Part shown: positions 35,826 through 43,142 of the stretch, piece after piece
Numbering within the stretch: position 1 is the first letter of the stretch
Layout of the letters: the number at the start of each line of letters is the position of its first letter
Origin: Pseudomonadota bacterium
GTDB taxonomy: Bacteria > Pseudomonadota > Gammaproteobacteria > Steroidobacterales > Steroidobacteraceae
Direction of reading: 5' to 3'
Length of the DNA: 64,000 nucleotides
Assembly: GCA_018241505.1 (NCBI GenBank)
Contig: JAFEDS010000010.1
Span: 372,001-436,000, forward strand
The notes under the pieces: generated by a model
What the model was told of the DNA's origin: nothing
Seen by the model: the letters and a program-made list of their open reading frames with translations, nothing else
The model's database searches: none
Program-made: the position numbers and the translations under genes

Positions 35826-38086
35826 GGTTCAGCGATCCAAACTGGTTGTGGGCGGGACTGCTGGCGTGCGTGGCGCTCGTTCTGCTGTGGCGTCGATTTG
35901 ATGTTCGGCAGAAGGCCGCGCTCGCGAGCTTCATTGCTCCGCACCTGCATGGAAAATTGACGGGGTCCGTATCCGGATTCCGGCGAGGCATGCAGCGCGG
36001 TCTGCTCCTGTTGGCCGTAGTCGGTCTTTTCGGGGCCCTCGCCGGCCCCGAGTTGGGCTTTCACTGGGAAAAGATCAGGCGTCGCGGTAACGAAGTCGTG
36101 TTCGCGATCGACACGTCGCGCAGCATGTTGACACCGGATGTCAAACCCAACCGGTTGACGCGCGCCAAGCTGGCGATCGATGACATGGCGCGACAACTCG
36201 ACGGCGATGGGATCGGAATCGTGGCGTTCGCGGGCAACGCTTTTCTCGTCTGCCCACTGACACTCGACTACGCGGCGTTCCAACAGTCGCTCGATGCCGT
36301 CGACGTCAACACCATTCCCCTCGGCGGCACCAATATTTCCAGCGCGATCGCGGCTGCCCGCGACGCCCTGCGGCGTCGCCCTGGCAGCGATAAGATCCTG
36401 ATCCTGGTCACGGACGGCGAGAACCTGCAGGGCGATGTGTTGTCGGTGGCTCAGGAAGCAGCGAAACAGGAAGGACTGAAGATCTACACTGTAGGCATTG
36501 GCACGGCCGAAGGCGAGCTCATTCCCCTGCCAGGGGATCTCGGCGGCGGTTACGTCAGGGACGAGGCGGGTGAGTGGGTGAAATCCCACCTCGACGAAAG
36601 CGGACTGAAAGCCATCGCCGCCGCAACCGGCGGAACATACGTACACGTCGCCGGGCAGGGCGAAGACTTCGAGGCGTTCTTGCGTACTGTATTCGGCACG
36701 GTGTCAAAACACGATCTCGTGTATCGCCAGCAGAAGATCTACACGCAGCGGTATCAATGGCCGTTGGCGGCCTCTTTGATATTCCTGTTGGCGAGCTTGA
36801 TGGTGGGCACTCGCCGCACCGGCCGCCCCCGAGTGGCTGCTGCGACCTCCACGGTCGCCGCGTTGACCCTGATCATGGCGCTGGGCGCCCCTTCCCGCTC
36901 AGACAGCGCGGACCAGACCAACACGGTCGCTGGAGCGCGATCCACCTCCACCGCTCGGCCCGCCGCGCTGTCGCCCGCCACCGCCGCCACACCGTCGCCC
37001 GCGGCCGCGGCCGCATCACGACTCGCACCGCGGGCCGTGCCGGGTTCACCCCTCGCGGCATACAACGCCGGTACCTCGGCCTATCGAGCCGGGCAATTCG
37101 CGCAAGCGACACAGGCTTTCCAAACGTCCATCAACGCCTTCCCGGCAAGCGACGCGCGGCGCCTCGCGGATCAGCAGGACGCGTACTACAACCTCGGCAA
37201 TGCCCTGTACCGCGCGGGCCAGCAGGACGAGAAGTCCGCTCCGCAAAACGCGATTGCGAAGTGGACCGATGCAGTGAAGGCATACGAGACCGCCTTACAA
37301 CTTCGCCCGGACGATGCCGACAGCAAGTTCAACCGGGACTTTGTGAAGCGCAAAATCGATGCGCTTCAGCCACCCAGTGGCGGCAGTGGTGGTGGCGGCA
37401 GTGGTGGTGGCGGCAGTGGTGGTGGCGGCAGTGGCGGCGGCGGTGGGTCGGATGGCGGCTCCGGCAAAGGCGGCGGCAGCAACAGTGGCAACCAGGGCGG
37501 AGGGGGCGGCCAGGGCCAACCACCACCGGCAGGCCAAAACTCTCCGCAAAACCAACCTCCAGGGCAGCCGCCACAACAGCAGGCGCAAGGCCAACCGCCC
37601 CAGCAACCGCCTTCGCAGCCAAACCAGGGCCAATCGCCTGGCCAACAAGCGGCGCAAGGCCAGCCGCCCCCATCGCAACCGCAGAGCCAAGGGCCACCGC
37701 CCTCGCAAGGCCAGCAGCCACCCCAAAACCAACGCCTGGCGCAGGGCCAACCCCCGCCCTCGGCACCCCCGCCGCAAGGCCAACCGCCGCCGCAAGGCCA
37801 ACCGCCGCCGCAAGGCCAACCGCCGCCGCAGGGCCAGCCACCGCAGCAACAGCCAGTCGCGCCCGGCCAGCCCCAGGGTCAGTCGCCGCAGGAGCCCCCT
37901 CCCCCCCAAGGCGCAGGCGCCAACAGCCCGTCGGACGATAGTACCGGCGCGCCAGGCCAAATGAGCGTCGAAGAGGCAAACGCCCTCCTGAACTCCGCCA
38001 AGTCAGACGAGCACCACTCGCTGCTCGTGCCCTCAGGCCCGCGACAAGCCGATCTCTCGCCGGACAAGCCGTTCAAGAACTGGTGA
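35822..38086 (+). CDS. BatB/BatC fusion: VWA, TPR and very long Gly/Pro/Gln-rich tail
   Basis: A 754-residue membrane protein. GTG 35822 overlaps the batA stop. Two N-terminal TM helices, VWA domain (about 90-290) with MIDAS IDTSRSM near 97, a further TM near 322, an Ala/Thr/Pro linker, TPR-like helices (about 410-510; YNAGTSAYRAGQF, YYNLGNALYRAGQ), then a low-complexity segment (about 517-713) of Gly4Ser units followed by Pro-Gln-Gly repeats, and a conserved-looking tail (MSVEEANALLNSAKSDEHHSLL). In many genomes the VWA and TPR parts are separate batB and batC genes. Confidence 0.92.
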   Translation: MRFSDPNWLWAGLLACVALVLLWRRFDVRQKAALASFIAPHLHGKLTGSVSGFRRGMQRGLLLLAVVGLFGALAGPELGFHWEKIRRRGNEVVFAIDTSRSMLTPDVKPNRLTRAKLAIDDMARQLDGDGIGIVAFAGNAFLVCPLTLDYAAFQQSLDAVDVNTIPLGGTNISSAIAAARDALRRRPGSDKILILVTDGENLQGDVLSVAQEAAKQEGLKIYTVGIGTAEGELIPLPGDLGGGYVRDEAGEWVKSHLDESGLKAIAAATGGTYVHVAGQGEDFEAFLRTVFGTVSKHDLVYRQQKIYTQRYQWPLAASLIFLLASLMVGTRRTGRPRVAAATSTVAALTLIMALGAPSRSDSADQTNTVAGARSTSTARPAALSPATAATPSPAAAAASRLAPRAVPGSPLAAYNAGTSAYRAGQFAQATQAFQTSINAFPASDARRLADQQDAYYNLGNALYRAGQQDEKSAPQNAIAKWTDAVKAYETALQLRPDDADSKFNRDFVKRKIDALQPPSGGSGGGGSGGGGSGGGGSGGGGGSDGGSGKGGGSNSGNQGGGGGQGQPPPAGQNSPQNQPPGQPPQQQAQGQPPQQPPSQPNQGQSPGQQAAQGQPPPSQPQSQGPPPSQGQQPPQNQRLAQGQPPPSAPPPQGQPPPQGQPPPQGQPPPQGQPPQQQPVAPGQPQGQSPQEPPPPQGAGANSPSDDSTGAPGQMSVEEANALLNSAKSDEHHSLLVPSGPRQADLSPDKPFKNW
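37382..37441 (+). repeat. Four tandem 15-bp repeats encoding Gly-Ser-Gly3 units
   Basis: GGCAGTGGTGGTGGC is repeated exactly three times from 37382, with a fourth copy differing at two bases (37427-37441). It encodes a natural (GGGGS)n linker inside the VWA-TPR protein. Such exact repeats are prone to slippage and copy-number change between strains. Confidence 0.9.
37772..37840 (+). repeat. Tandem 18-bp repeats encoding Pro-Gln-Gly-Gln-Pro-Pro units
   Basis: CCGCAAGGCCAACCGCCG recurs at 37772, 37790 and 37808, with a variant at 37826 (CAAGGCCAA changed to CAGGGCCAG). It is the most regular part of the longer Pro/Gln/Gly-rich region of the VWA-TPR gene. Confidence 0.85.
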
Positions 38087-39867
38087 TGCGAACCCGGCTC
38101 ACTCATTGGAGCAAGCTGCTCGTTCTTTTACTGGGCCTGCTGGCTCCCATCGCCCCAGTACACGCAGCGGACTTGTCCCTGGCCTACGAGAGCATCGAGC
38201 CCTCCAGCATCCGGATCGGCGATACAGCCATCATCCGCGTAACGAGTCTGGATGGTTACCTGGACAACGTGCCGCTACCCAGTGTCACCGGCCTGAAATT
38301 CGAGTTTGTCGCACACCAACAGGGATTCGAGTTCGTGGCTGGCAAACCCATCCCCTCGTCCTACGTCTACATCCGGGTGACGCCGGAGTTTGTGGGCGTG
38401 TTCACAATTCCCGGTCTCACGCCAAAATCGCGCACGCTCGGGCTCGAAGTCGTCGCCGCCGACAACCCCAACCCATCAGCATGGCGCACCTACAAACAAA
38501 ACCCGCCGCCCCCAGCGCCGAAAGCAACGGCCTCGCTGCCGAAAGGCGCTGAGCTGAAGGCCGGCGGCGCCGCTTTCGTCAGATTGGTAGTTCCATCCCG
38601 CTCCATCTATGTCGGAGAAAGCGTACCAGTCGACATTGAAGTGGGTTTGCGTCCGGGAATCGTGACATCTCTGAACGGCCTGCCAACACTCACCGGCGGC
38701 GACTTCACGCTCAACAATCTTTCCAGGCAACCAGAACGCCGCGACGAGGTCATCGGCGGCAATCCATTCACGCTGATGACCTGGCACAGTGTGCTGGCAG
38801 CCGTAAAACCAGGCGACTTTTCCCTGTCCGTCGCAGCCCCGCTCAGTGTCAAAATAAACACGTTATCGCGGGAAGACATATCCATTGCGGCGCAGATGGG
38901 AGCCCCGTTCCTGCAGGGTCTGTACAACGGCATCAAGCCCAAGGACCTCACCATCGCGAGTCCGCCATCTGACGTGAGAGTATTGTCATTGCCGACGGAA
39001 GGACGCCCCAAGGATTTCACGGGCGCCGTCGGTGGGTTCCAGGTAGCCAGCGAGATATCGCCGGCGCATCCCGCGGCGGGTGATCCATTGACTCTGCGGC
39101 TCCGGGTCAGCGGCGCGGGCAATTTCGATCGCGTCGATTCACCGATGTTGAGCGAGCTCGAGCATTGGAAGACCTACCCTCCCAGATCGTCCTTCAAAAA
39201 GGATGATGCTGTCGGATACAAGGGCGAGAAGGTGTTTGAGCAGCCGCTGATTACAGCTCAAACGGGCGACCAGACGATTCCCGGCCTCGACTTCAGCTAC
39301 TTCAATCCCAACACAAAGCGGTATGAGCGCGCACAGACACAGCCAATCAAGATCACCATTGGCACATCACTAGCGGACCGGTCCGGCGGCTCAGTCGACG
39401 CTGCGGCACTCACCCGTGGACTGCGCCCCGACCACCCGAGATCAAACAGCTTGGTTGGCGACCTCGAGCCACTCTACTTCCAGCGCACATTCCTCGCTGT
39501 CCCCACCGCCCTCGCATTGATTCTGGCCGGAATTCTGTTACTCGTGCGCCCGAGTCAAGCTCGCGTCAATTCGAAGGTCACGGCGCGCGCACTCGCCAAA
39601 CTGGATGCCGCTGCACGAAGTGGCAACCCTGCTGCTTTTTTCGAGGCCGCACGGAACACATTGGTTCAGACATTCGCGGCCCGATGGAACTTACCGCCGG
39701 ATCGGGTCACTGCCGAAGAAATTCGCGCGCAACTCGGCCCTGGCGCTGAGGATTTGGAACGGCTATGGGCGCTTGCAGACGAGGCAAAGTATTCGCGGTA
39801 TGAGCCCGGCAGCACGGATTTCCAGCATTGGGTGACACTGGTCCACGGGCAGGTCAAAGAATCGTGA
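38086..39867 (+). CDS. batD: BatD-type oxygen tolerance protein
   Basis: A 593-residue protein with signal peptide (ending APVHAADL), a long beta-rich periplasmic region built of Ig-like BatD domains (IGDTAIIRVTS, YVGESVPVDIEVGL, GDPLTLRLRVSG), one TM helix near 470 (TALALILAGILLLV), and a helical cytoplasmic tail. Length and layout match BatD. The ATG at 38086 overlaps the preceding TGA; a GTG one codon earlier is possible. Confidence 0.92.
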   Translation: MRTRLTHWSKLLVLLLGLLAPIAPVHAADLSLAYESIEPSSIRIGDTAIIRVTSLDGYLDNVPLPSVTGLKFEFVAHQQGFEFVAGKPIPSSYVYIRVTPEFVGVFTIPGLTPKSRTLGLEVVAADNPNPSAWRTYKQNPPPPAPKATASLPKGAELKAGGAAFVRLVVPSRSIYVGESVPVDIEVGLRPGIVTSLNGLPTLTGGDFTLNNLSRQPERRDEVIGGNPFTLMTWHSVLAAVKPGDFSLSVAAPLSVKINTLSREDISIAAQMGAPFLQGLYNGIKPKDLTIASPPSDVRVLSLPTEGRPKDFTGAVGGFQVASEISPAHPAAGDPLTLRLRVSGAGNFDRVDSPMLSELEHWKTYPPRSSFKKDDAVGYKGEKVFEQPLITAQTGDQTIPGLDFSYFNPNTKRYERAQTQPIKITIGTSLADRSGGSVDAAALTRGLRPDHPRSNSLVGDLEPLYFQRTFLAVPTALALILAGILLLVRPSQARVNSKVTARALAKLDAAARSGNPAAFFEAARNTLVQTFAARWNLPPDRVTAEEIRAQLGPGAEDLERLWALADEAKYSRYEPGSTDFQHWVTLVHGQVKES

Positions 39868-40766
39868 TGCGCGCATCGATGACAACAGTGCTGGTGTTCG
39901 CCGCAGCGATTTGGGGCAATTGCGCGCTTGCGCAACAACAGCCGCATCACCATTCAAAGCCGAAAACACGGACACATCAGGCCCAAACACCGCAGCAGGC
40001 CCAGGCACCACAACCGGCGTCGTTAGCTGCGCCTGCACAGCCGCCACCCATACCGCAACCCACCTCGCTAACTGCGCCCGCACAGGTAGCACCAACGCAG
40101 TCCGCATCGGCACCCCCATCTCCAGCGCCCTCGGCGTCGCTACAGCCAGCGCCAACACTCGCCGCGTCGCCTAACCAGGCACATGCAGTGCATCCCTACT
40201 CGGCCGACACGCTCTACAACCTGGGCAACTCCTACGCCCGTGCCGGCAAACCAGGCCTCGCCATCCTCAACTACAAGCGCGCCGCGCTACTGGCGCCCAA
40301 CGACCCCGACATCAACGCAAATCTAGATTACGTCCGTGCCACCGCGAACGTCACAAGCGAACCCCAAACTCGCTTCACACGCGTAGCTCAACTGGTGAAC
40401 CCCACACAAGCAGCGTGGTTAGGTGTTCTCGGTATCGCTCTGCTCGGCGCGGCTCTGCTCACCAGCAAGGTCACAAGTCGCTACCGAGGCCTCCGAGCCA
40501 CCGGTATCCTGGTCGGCATCGGCCTGGCTTCTCTCACGGCATGCAACGCGGCATTGCTCTGGCCTCGAATGCGCGAGGCCGTCATCCTGATCAACCAAAC
40601 ACCTGCACGCGTATCCCCAGTCCCGATGGGCGACACGGCATTCCAACTCAGCGAAGCAGAGACGGTCACCATCGCGGCCGAGCACGAAGACTTCATGCTG
40701 ATCCGCACCCGCACCGGCCGCACAGGCTGGGTCGCCCGCGCAAATCTCGCCGCGGTGGTCCCCTAG
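39867..40766 (+). CDS. BatE-like TPR and SH3 domain membrane protein
   Basis: This 299-residue protein has a signal peptide (ending NCALAQ), a His/Pro/Gln/Ala-rich linker (25-110), a TPR pair (about 112-150; DTLYNLGNSYARAGKPGLAILNY), two TM helices (about 178-197 and 205-232) and a C-terminal SH3-like domain (LINQTPARVSP to GWVARANLAAV). This is the usual last member of bat operons. The ATG overlaps the batD stop (TGATG), so all seven operon genes are coupled. Confidence 0.9.
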   Translation: MRASMTTVLVFAAAIWGNCALAQQQPHHHSKPKTRTHQAQTPQQAQAPQPASLAAPAQPPPIPQPTSLTAPAQVAPTQSASAPPSPAPSASLQPAPTLAASPNQAHAVHPYSADTLYNLGNSYARAGKPGLAILNYKRAALLAPNDPDINANLDYVRATANVTSEPQTRFTRVAQLVNPTQAAWLGVLGIALLGAALLTSKVTSRYRGLRATGILVGIGLASLTACNAALLWPRMREAVILINQTPARVSPVPMGDTAFQLSEAETVTIAAEHEDFMLIRTRTGRTGWVARANLAAVVP

Positions 40767-41127
40767 TCCGACGCCTTACATCGCCGTCCAAAAGCGTGCC
40801 GTCTACGTACGCTTAATCGAACGCCTGGAATTTGGGCGAAGCTTGACGTCGAAAATCGCATAACAAGGCAACACTCACGGCTGACCAGCACAGGGAGCTG
40901 GAAAGCCACCTGAACGTTGGTCAAACTTTGGAGTTTCTCCACGCAAAAGCGCGCCTTTCGCTGCGCGGCAAACCGGTCAGGTGAGCTCTGAATGAACAAG
41001 GCGACGAATCTGGCGTTTGCGTGTTGCTCTTGCAATCTCTACAAGGGGCCCAACATCGCGGCGTTGGATCCGGAGACCGGCGCCAGCACGCCCTACGGCC
41101 GGCGCGAACTGTCCTCGCGCACCAAAC
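40767..41127. other. 361-bp spacer with decayed coding sequence
   Basis: Between the end of the bat operon and the convergent XRE-cupin gene. Its right part holds the HNH fragment listed separately. Its middle reads as a short stop-bounded frame (about 40855-40983) of unclear origin. I see no intact gene. Confidence 0.5.
40992..41081 (+). pseudogene. Remnant of an HNH endonuclease
   Basis: The translated segment NLAFACCSCNLYKG, followed by a DPETG motif, matches the core of HNH endonucleases of the NLAxAC-xxCNxxKG type. A TGA lies in frame immediately upstream, the N-terminal catalytic part is missing, and the reading frame loses similarity after DPETG. It looks like a leftover of a mobile or defence-related nuclease gene. 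Confidence 0.65.
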
Positions 41128-41820
41128 TCACCGCTTGCGCCCCGCCACCTTCTTGACAGCCACCTGCTCCACCTTGCGCGCCGGCGACTCCAGATCCCCG
41201 TGCAGCGACATCAGCGACTCCATCAAACTGTCATCCGCGCTCGAGCAGATACCCAACACCTTCGCCTCGTCGCACCCTTCGGCAACATAGGCGTGCCCCA
41301 TGTTGCTATCCACATAGATGGATTCACCTGACTTCAGCACTACCGGATCATAAAACTCCGTGTGGACCGTGATGCTGCCTTCCAGCACATAGATGTATTC
41401 CTCGCCAGGATGGCGCACGAGGTCGCCAAACTCATCCAGGCTTTTCGCCCTGATGCGCGTCAGAATCGGAATCATCCGCTTCCGGCGCAACTCCGGACAC
41501 ATATAGTAGTAGTCGTAATTGCGAGTGTTGACGCGCACTGCATCCGCAACAACCCCGATGCTCCTGCGCGCGGTCACCGCAGGACCGGCATCGGGGCCGG
41601 CCACCGGGTCCGCGAACAACTCCGATAGCGAAATATTTAGGCGGTGGCTGACCTGCATCAGCTTGTCGTAAGTGAGCGTCAGCCGGTCGTGCTCGACTTT
41701 GGACAGCGTCGACAAAGGGATGTCGGTCCGCTCACTCATCTCTTTCAGGGTCCAGCCATTGCGAGCGCGCAACCCCCGCAAAAGGCTGCCGAGCGTGGGA
41801 TGGCGGGTTTTCATATCCAT
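41128..41820 (-). CDS. XRE family regulator with C-terminal cupin domain
   Basis: This 230-residue repressor-type protein has an XRE HTH (about 8-65, WTLKEMSERTDIPLSTLSKVEHDR) and a cupin domain (about 135-215, HPGEEYIYVLEGSITVHTEFYDPVVLKSGESIYVDS) that would bind a small ligand. XRE-cupin proteins often control amino-acid or peptide catabolism. It is divergent from the dipeptidase-TonB-dgcN operon across about 150 bp containing an inverted repeat, so it is its probable regulator. Start ATG 41820 is chosen over 41814 and an upstream in-frame codon; ribosome sites are weak for all. Confidence 0.9.
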   Translation of the reverse strand: MDMKTRHPTLGSLLRGLRARNGWTLKEMSERTDIPLSTLSKVEHDRLTLTYDKLMQVSHRLNISLSELFADPVAGPDAGPAVTARRSIGVVADAVRVNTRNYDYYYMCPELRRKRMIPILTRIRAKSLDEFGDLVRHPGEEYIYVLEGSITVHTEFYDPVVLKSGESIYVDSNMGHAYVAEGCDEAKVLGICSSADDSLMESLMSLHGDLESPARKVEQVAVKKVAGRKR

Positions 41821-41890
41821 GTGCGGATTAAGGATACAGGCCGCCCGGGTGGGGTCAACGCCAGGCGCAACCACTCAATTCGGTTGAATT

Positions 41891-41906
41891 TTTTCTGATT
41901 AGAAAA
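41891..41906. promoter_or_regulatory. Candidate operator of the XRE-cupin regulator
   Basis: TTTTCT-GATT-AGAAAA is a perfect 6-bp inverted repeat in an A/T-rich patch between the divergent regulator and dipeptidase genes. The same TTTTTTCT half recurs 27 bp further right (about 41916-41923). Position and symmetry fit an XRE-type operator controlling both directions. Confidence 0.5.
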
Positions 41907-41911
41907 TTTGT

Positions 41912-41939
41912 TTGCATTTTTTCTATTCAGGACTGTACT
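41912..41939 (+). promoter_or_regulatory. Possible sigma-70 promoter of the dipeptidase operon
   Basis: TTGCAT (41912-41917) and TGTACT (41934-41939) with a 16-bp spacer lie 33 bp before the dipeptidase ATG and directly beside the inverted repeat. The match to consensus is modest. Confidence 0.35.
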
Positions 41940-41972
41940 CTCCTGTGCAAGACAATAATAGTGGGGTGGAGA

Positions 41973-43142
41973 ATGTCCCAAGGTTTCTCCGTGAGCCGGC
42001 GCCGTTGCCTGCAAGGCCTGGGCGCCGCTGCGTCAATCCTGAGCCTGCCCGCCTTCGCCGCGGCAGCAGCCAAAGCAGACGCCGAGCACAAATACTCGAA
42101 GAAGGTCGTTGACCTCGTCGAGCGTTCACTTGTGATCGACATGCTGGGGCCGCTCAAGCTCGACTTCCGGCCGGAGGCCTACGCCGAACCGTTGAGCGAG
42201 CAGGAAGCCGCCATGTTCCGCACGTGCGGGATTACTGCATTCCACAACTCGATCGGAGTCGGTGGGCCGAGCGCCTACGACGATGCACTGCAGTTTATTG
42301 CCGCATGGAGTGGCTTCGCCGGCCGCAACAGCGAAGTGTTTTCGCTGGTGGGTACCGCCGCGGATCTCGATCGCGCCAAGGCGAAACACAAAATCGCCGT
42401 GATCATGGGACTACAGAATGCCGAACAGTTCCGCGAGCCCAAGGACGTCAAGGATTTCTACCAACTGGGGCTACGCTGCGCGCAGTTGACCTACAACTCG
42501 CAGAATCTCATCGGCAGCGGCTCCACGGATCGCATTGACGGCGGTGTCAGCGACTACGGTGTCGACATCATCAAAGCGATGAACGAAGTCGGGATGCTCA
42601 TTGACGTTTCGCACAGCGGTGATCGCACGACTCTCGACGCCATCGAGCTGTCGCCCCGTCCCATCGCTTTCACACATTCGAACTGCCGCGCCCTCAACAA
42701 CCATCCGCGCCTGAAGACCGACGAAGCTATCCAAAAGCTGGCGCGCAAAGGCGGCGTCATGGGTATCACCGGCGTCCGCAACTTCGTAAGGGATCGCGAA
42801 CCGACAACGGTCGAAGATGTGGTCGACCACATCGATCACGTCGTCAAGCTCGTAGGCATCGACCACGTGGGCATCGGTACCGACTCCGATCTGCTTGGCT
42901 ACGACAAGATGCAGCCCGATCAGTACGCGAAGCTCAAGGCAGCCTACAAGGCAAGCTATGCCTTCCGCGACAAGATCGACACCGACGGCTTCAATCATCC
43001 GAAAAAGATCTACGACCTGACCGACGCGCTCATCAGGCGCGGTTACAGCGACAACAACATCCAGGCGGTGCTCGGCGGAAACTTCCGCCGGCTGTTGGGG
43101 GAGTCCTGGACACCGCAACCACAGGCGGAGAAGAAATCATGA
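41973..43142 (+). CDS. Tat-exported membrane dipeptidase (M19) homologue with altered metal site
   Basis: This 389-residue protein has a twin-arginine-like signal (VSRRRCLQG) and an M19 fold: IDVSHSGDRT and FTHSNCRALNN carry the two beta-site His ligands, and VGIGTDSDL the conserved Asp. The usual N-terminal HxD metal motif (IDGHNDLP in renal dipeptidase) reads IDMLGPLK here, and the bridging Glu (GVEG) is Gln (GLQNA). M19 enzymes hydrolyse dipeptides, often with a C-terminal D-residue. ATG 41973 is favoured (GGAG just upstream) over GTG 41961. The stop overlaps the TonB receptor start. Confidence 0.85.
   Translation: MSQGFSVSRRRCLQGLGAAASILSLPAFAAAAAKADAEHKYSKKVVDLVERSLVIDMLGPLKLDFRPEAYAEPLSEQEAAMFRTCGITAFHNSIGVGGPSAYDDALQFIAAWSGFAGRNSEVFSLVGTAADLDRAKAKHKIAVIMGLQNAEQFREPKDVKDFYQLGLRCAQLTYNSQNLIGSGSTDRIDGGVSDYGVDIIKAMNEVGMLIDVSHSGDRTTLDAIELSPRPIAFTHSNCRALNNHPRLKTDEAIQKLARKGGVMGITGVRNFVRDREPTTVEDVVDHIDHVVKLVGIDHVGIGTDSDLLGYDKMQPDQYAKLKAAYKASYAFRDKIDTDGFNHPKKIYDLTDALIRRGYSDNNIQAVLGGNFRRLLGESWTPQPQAEKKS

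Noticed and set aside
37382-37840. Regular repeats that might suggest CRISPR or minisatellite
   Set aside because: The repeats are directly tandem with no spacers, 15 or 18 bp long, in frame with a well-supported gene. They are coding repeats.
37295-37979. Long open frames of 200 or more residues on both strands, opposite and out of phase with the VWA-TPR gene
   Set aside because: They consist of Arg/Ala/Leu-rich translations of the same GC-rich tandem repeats; repeats lacking stops in one frame often lack them in all. No start signals or domains.
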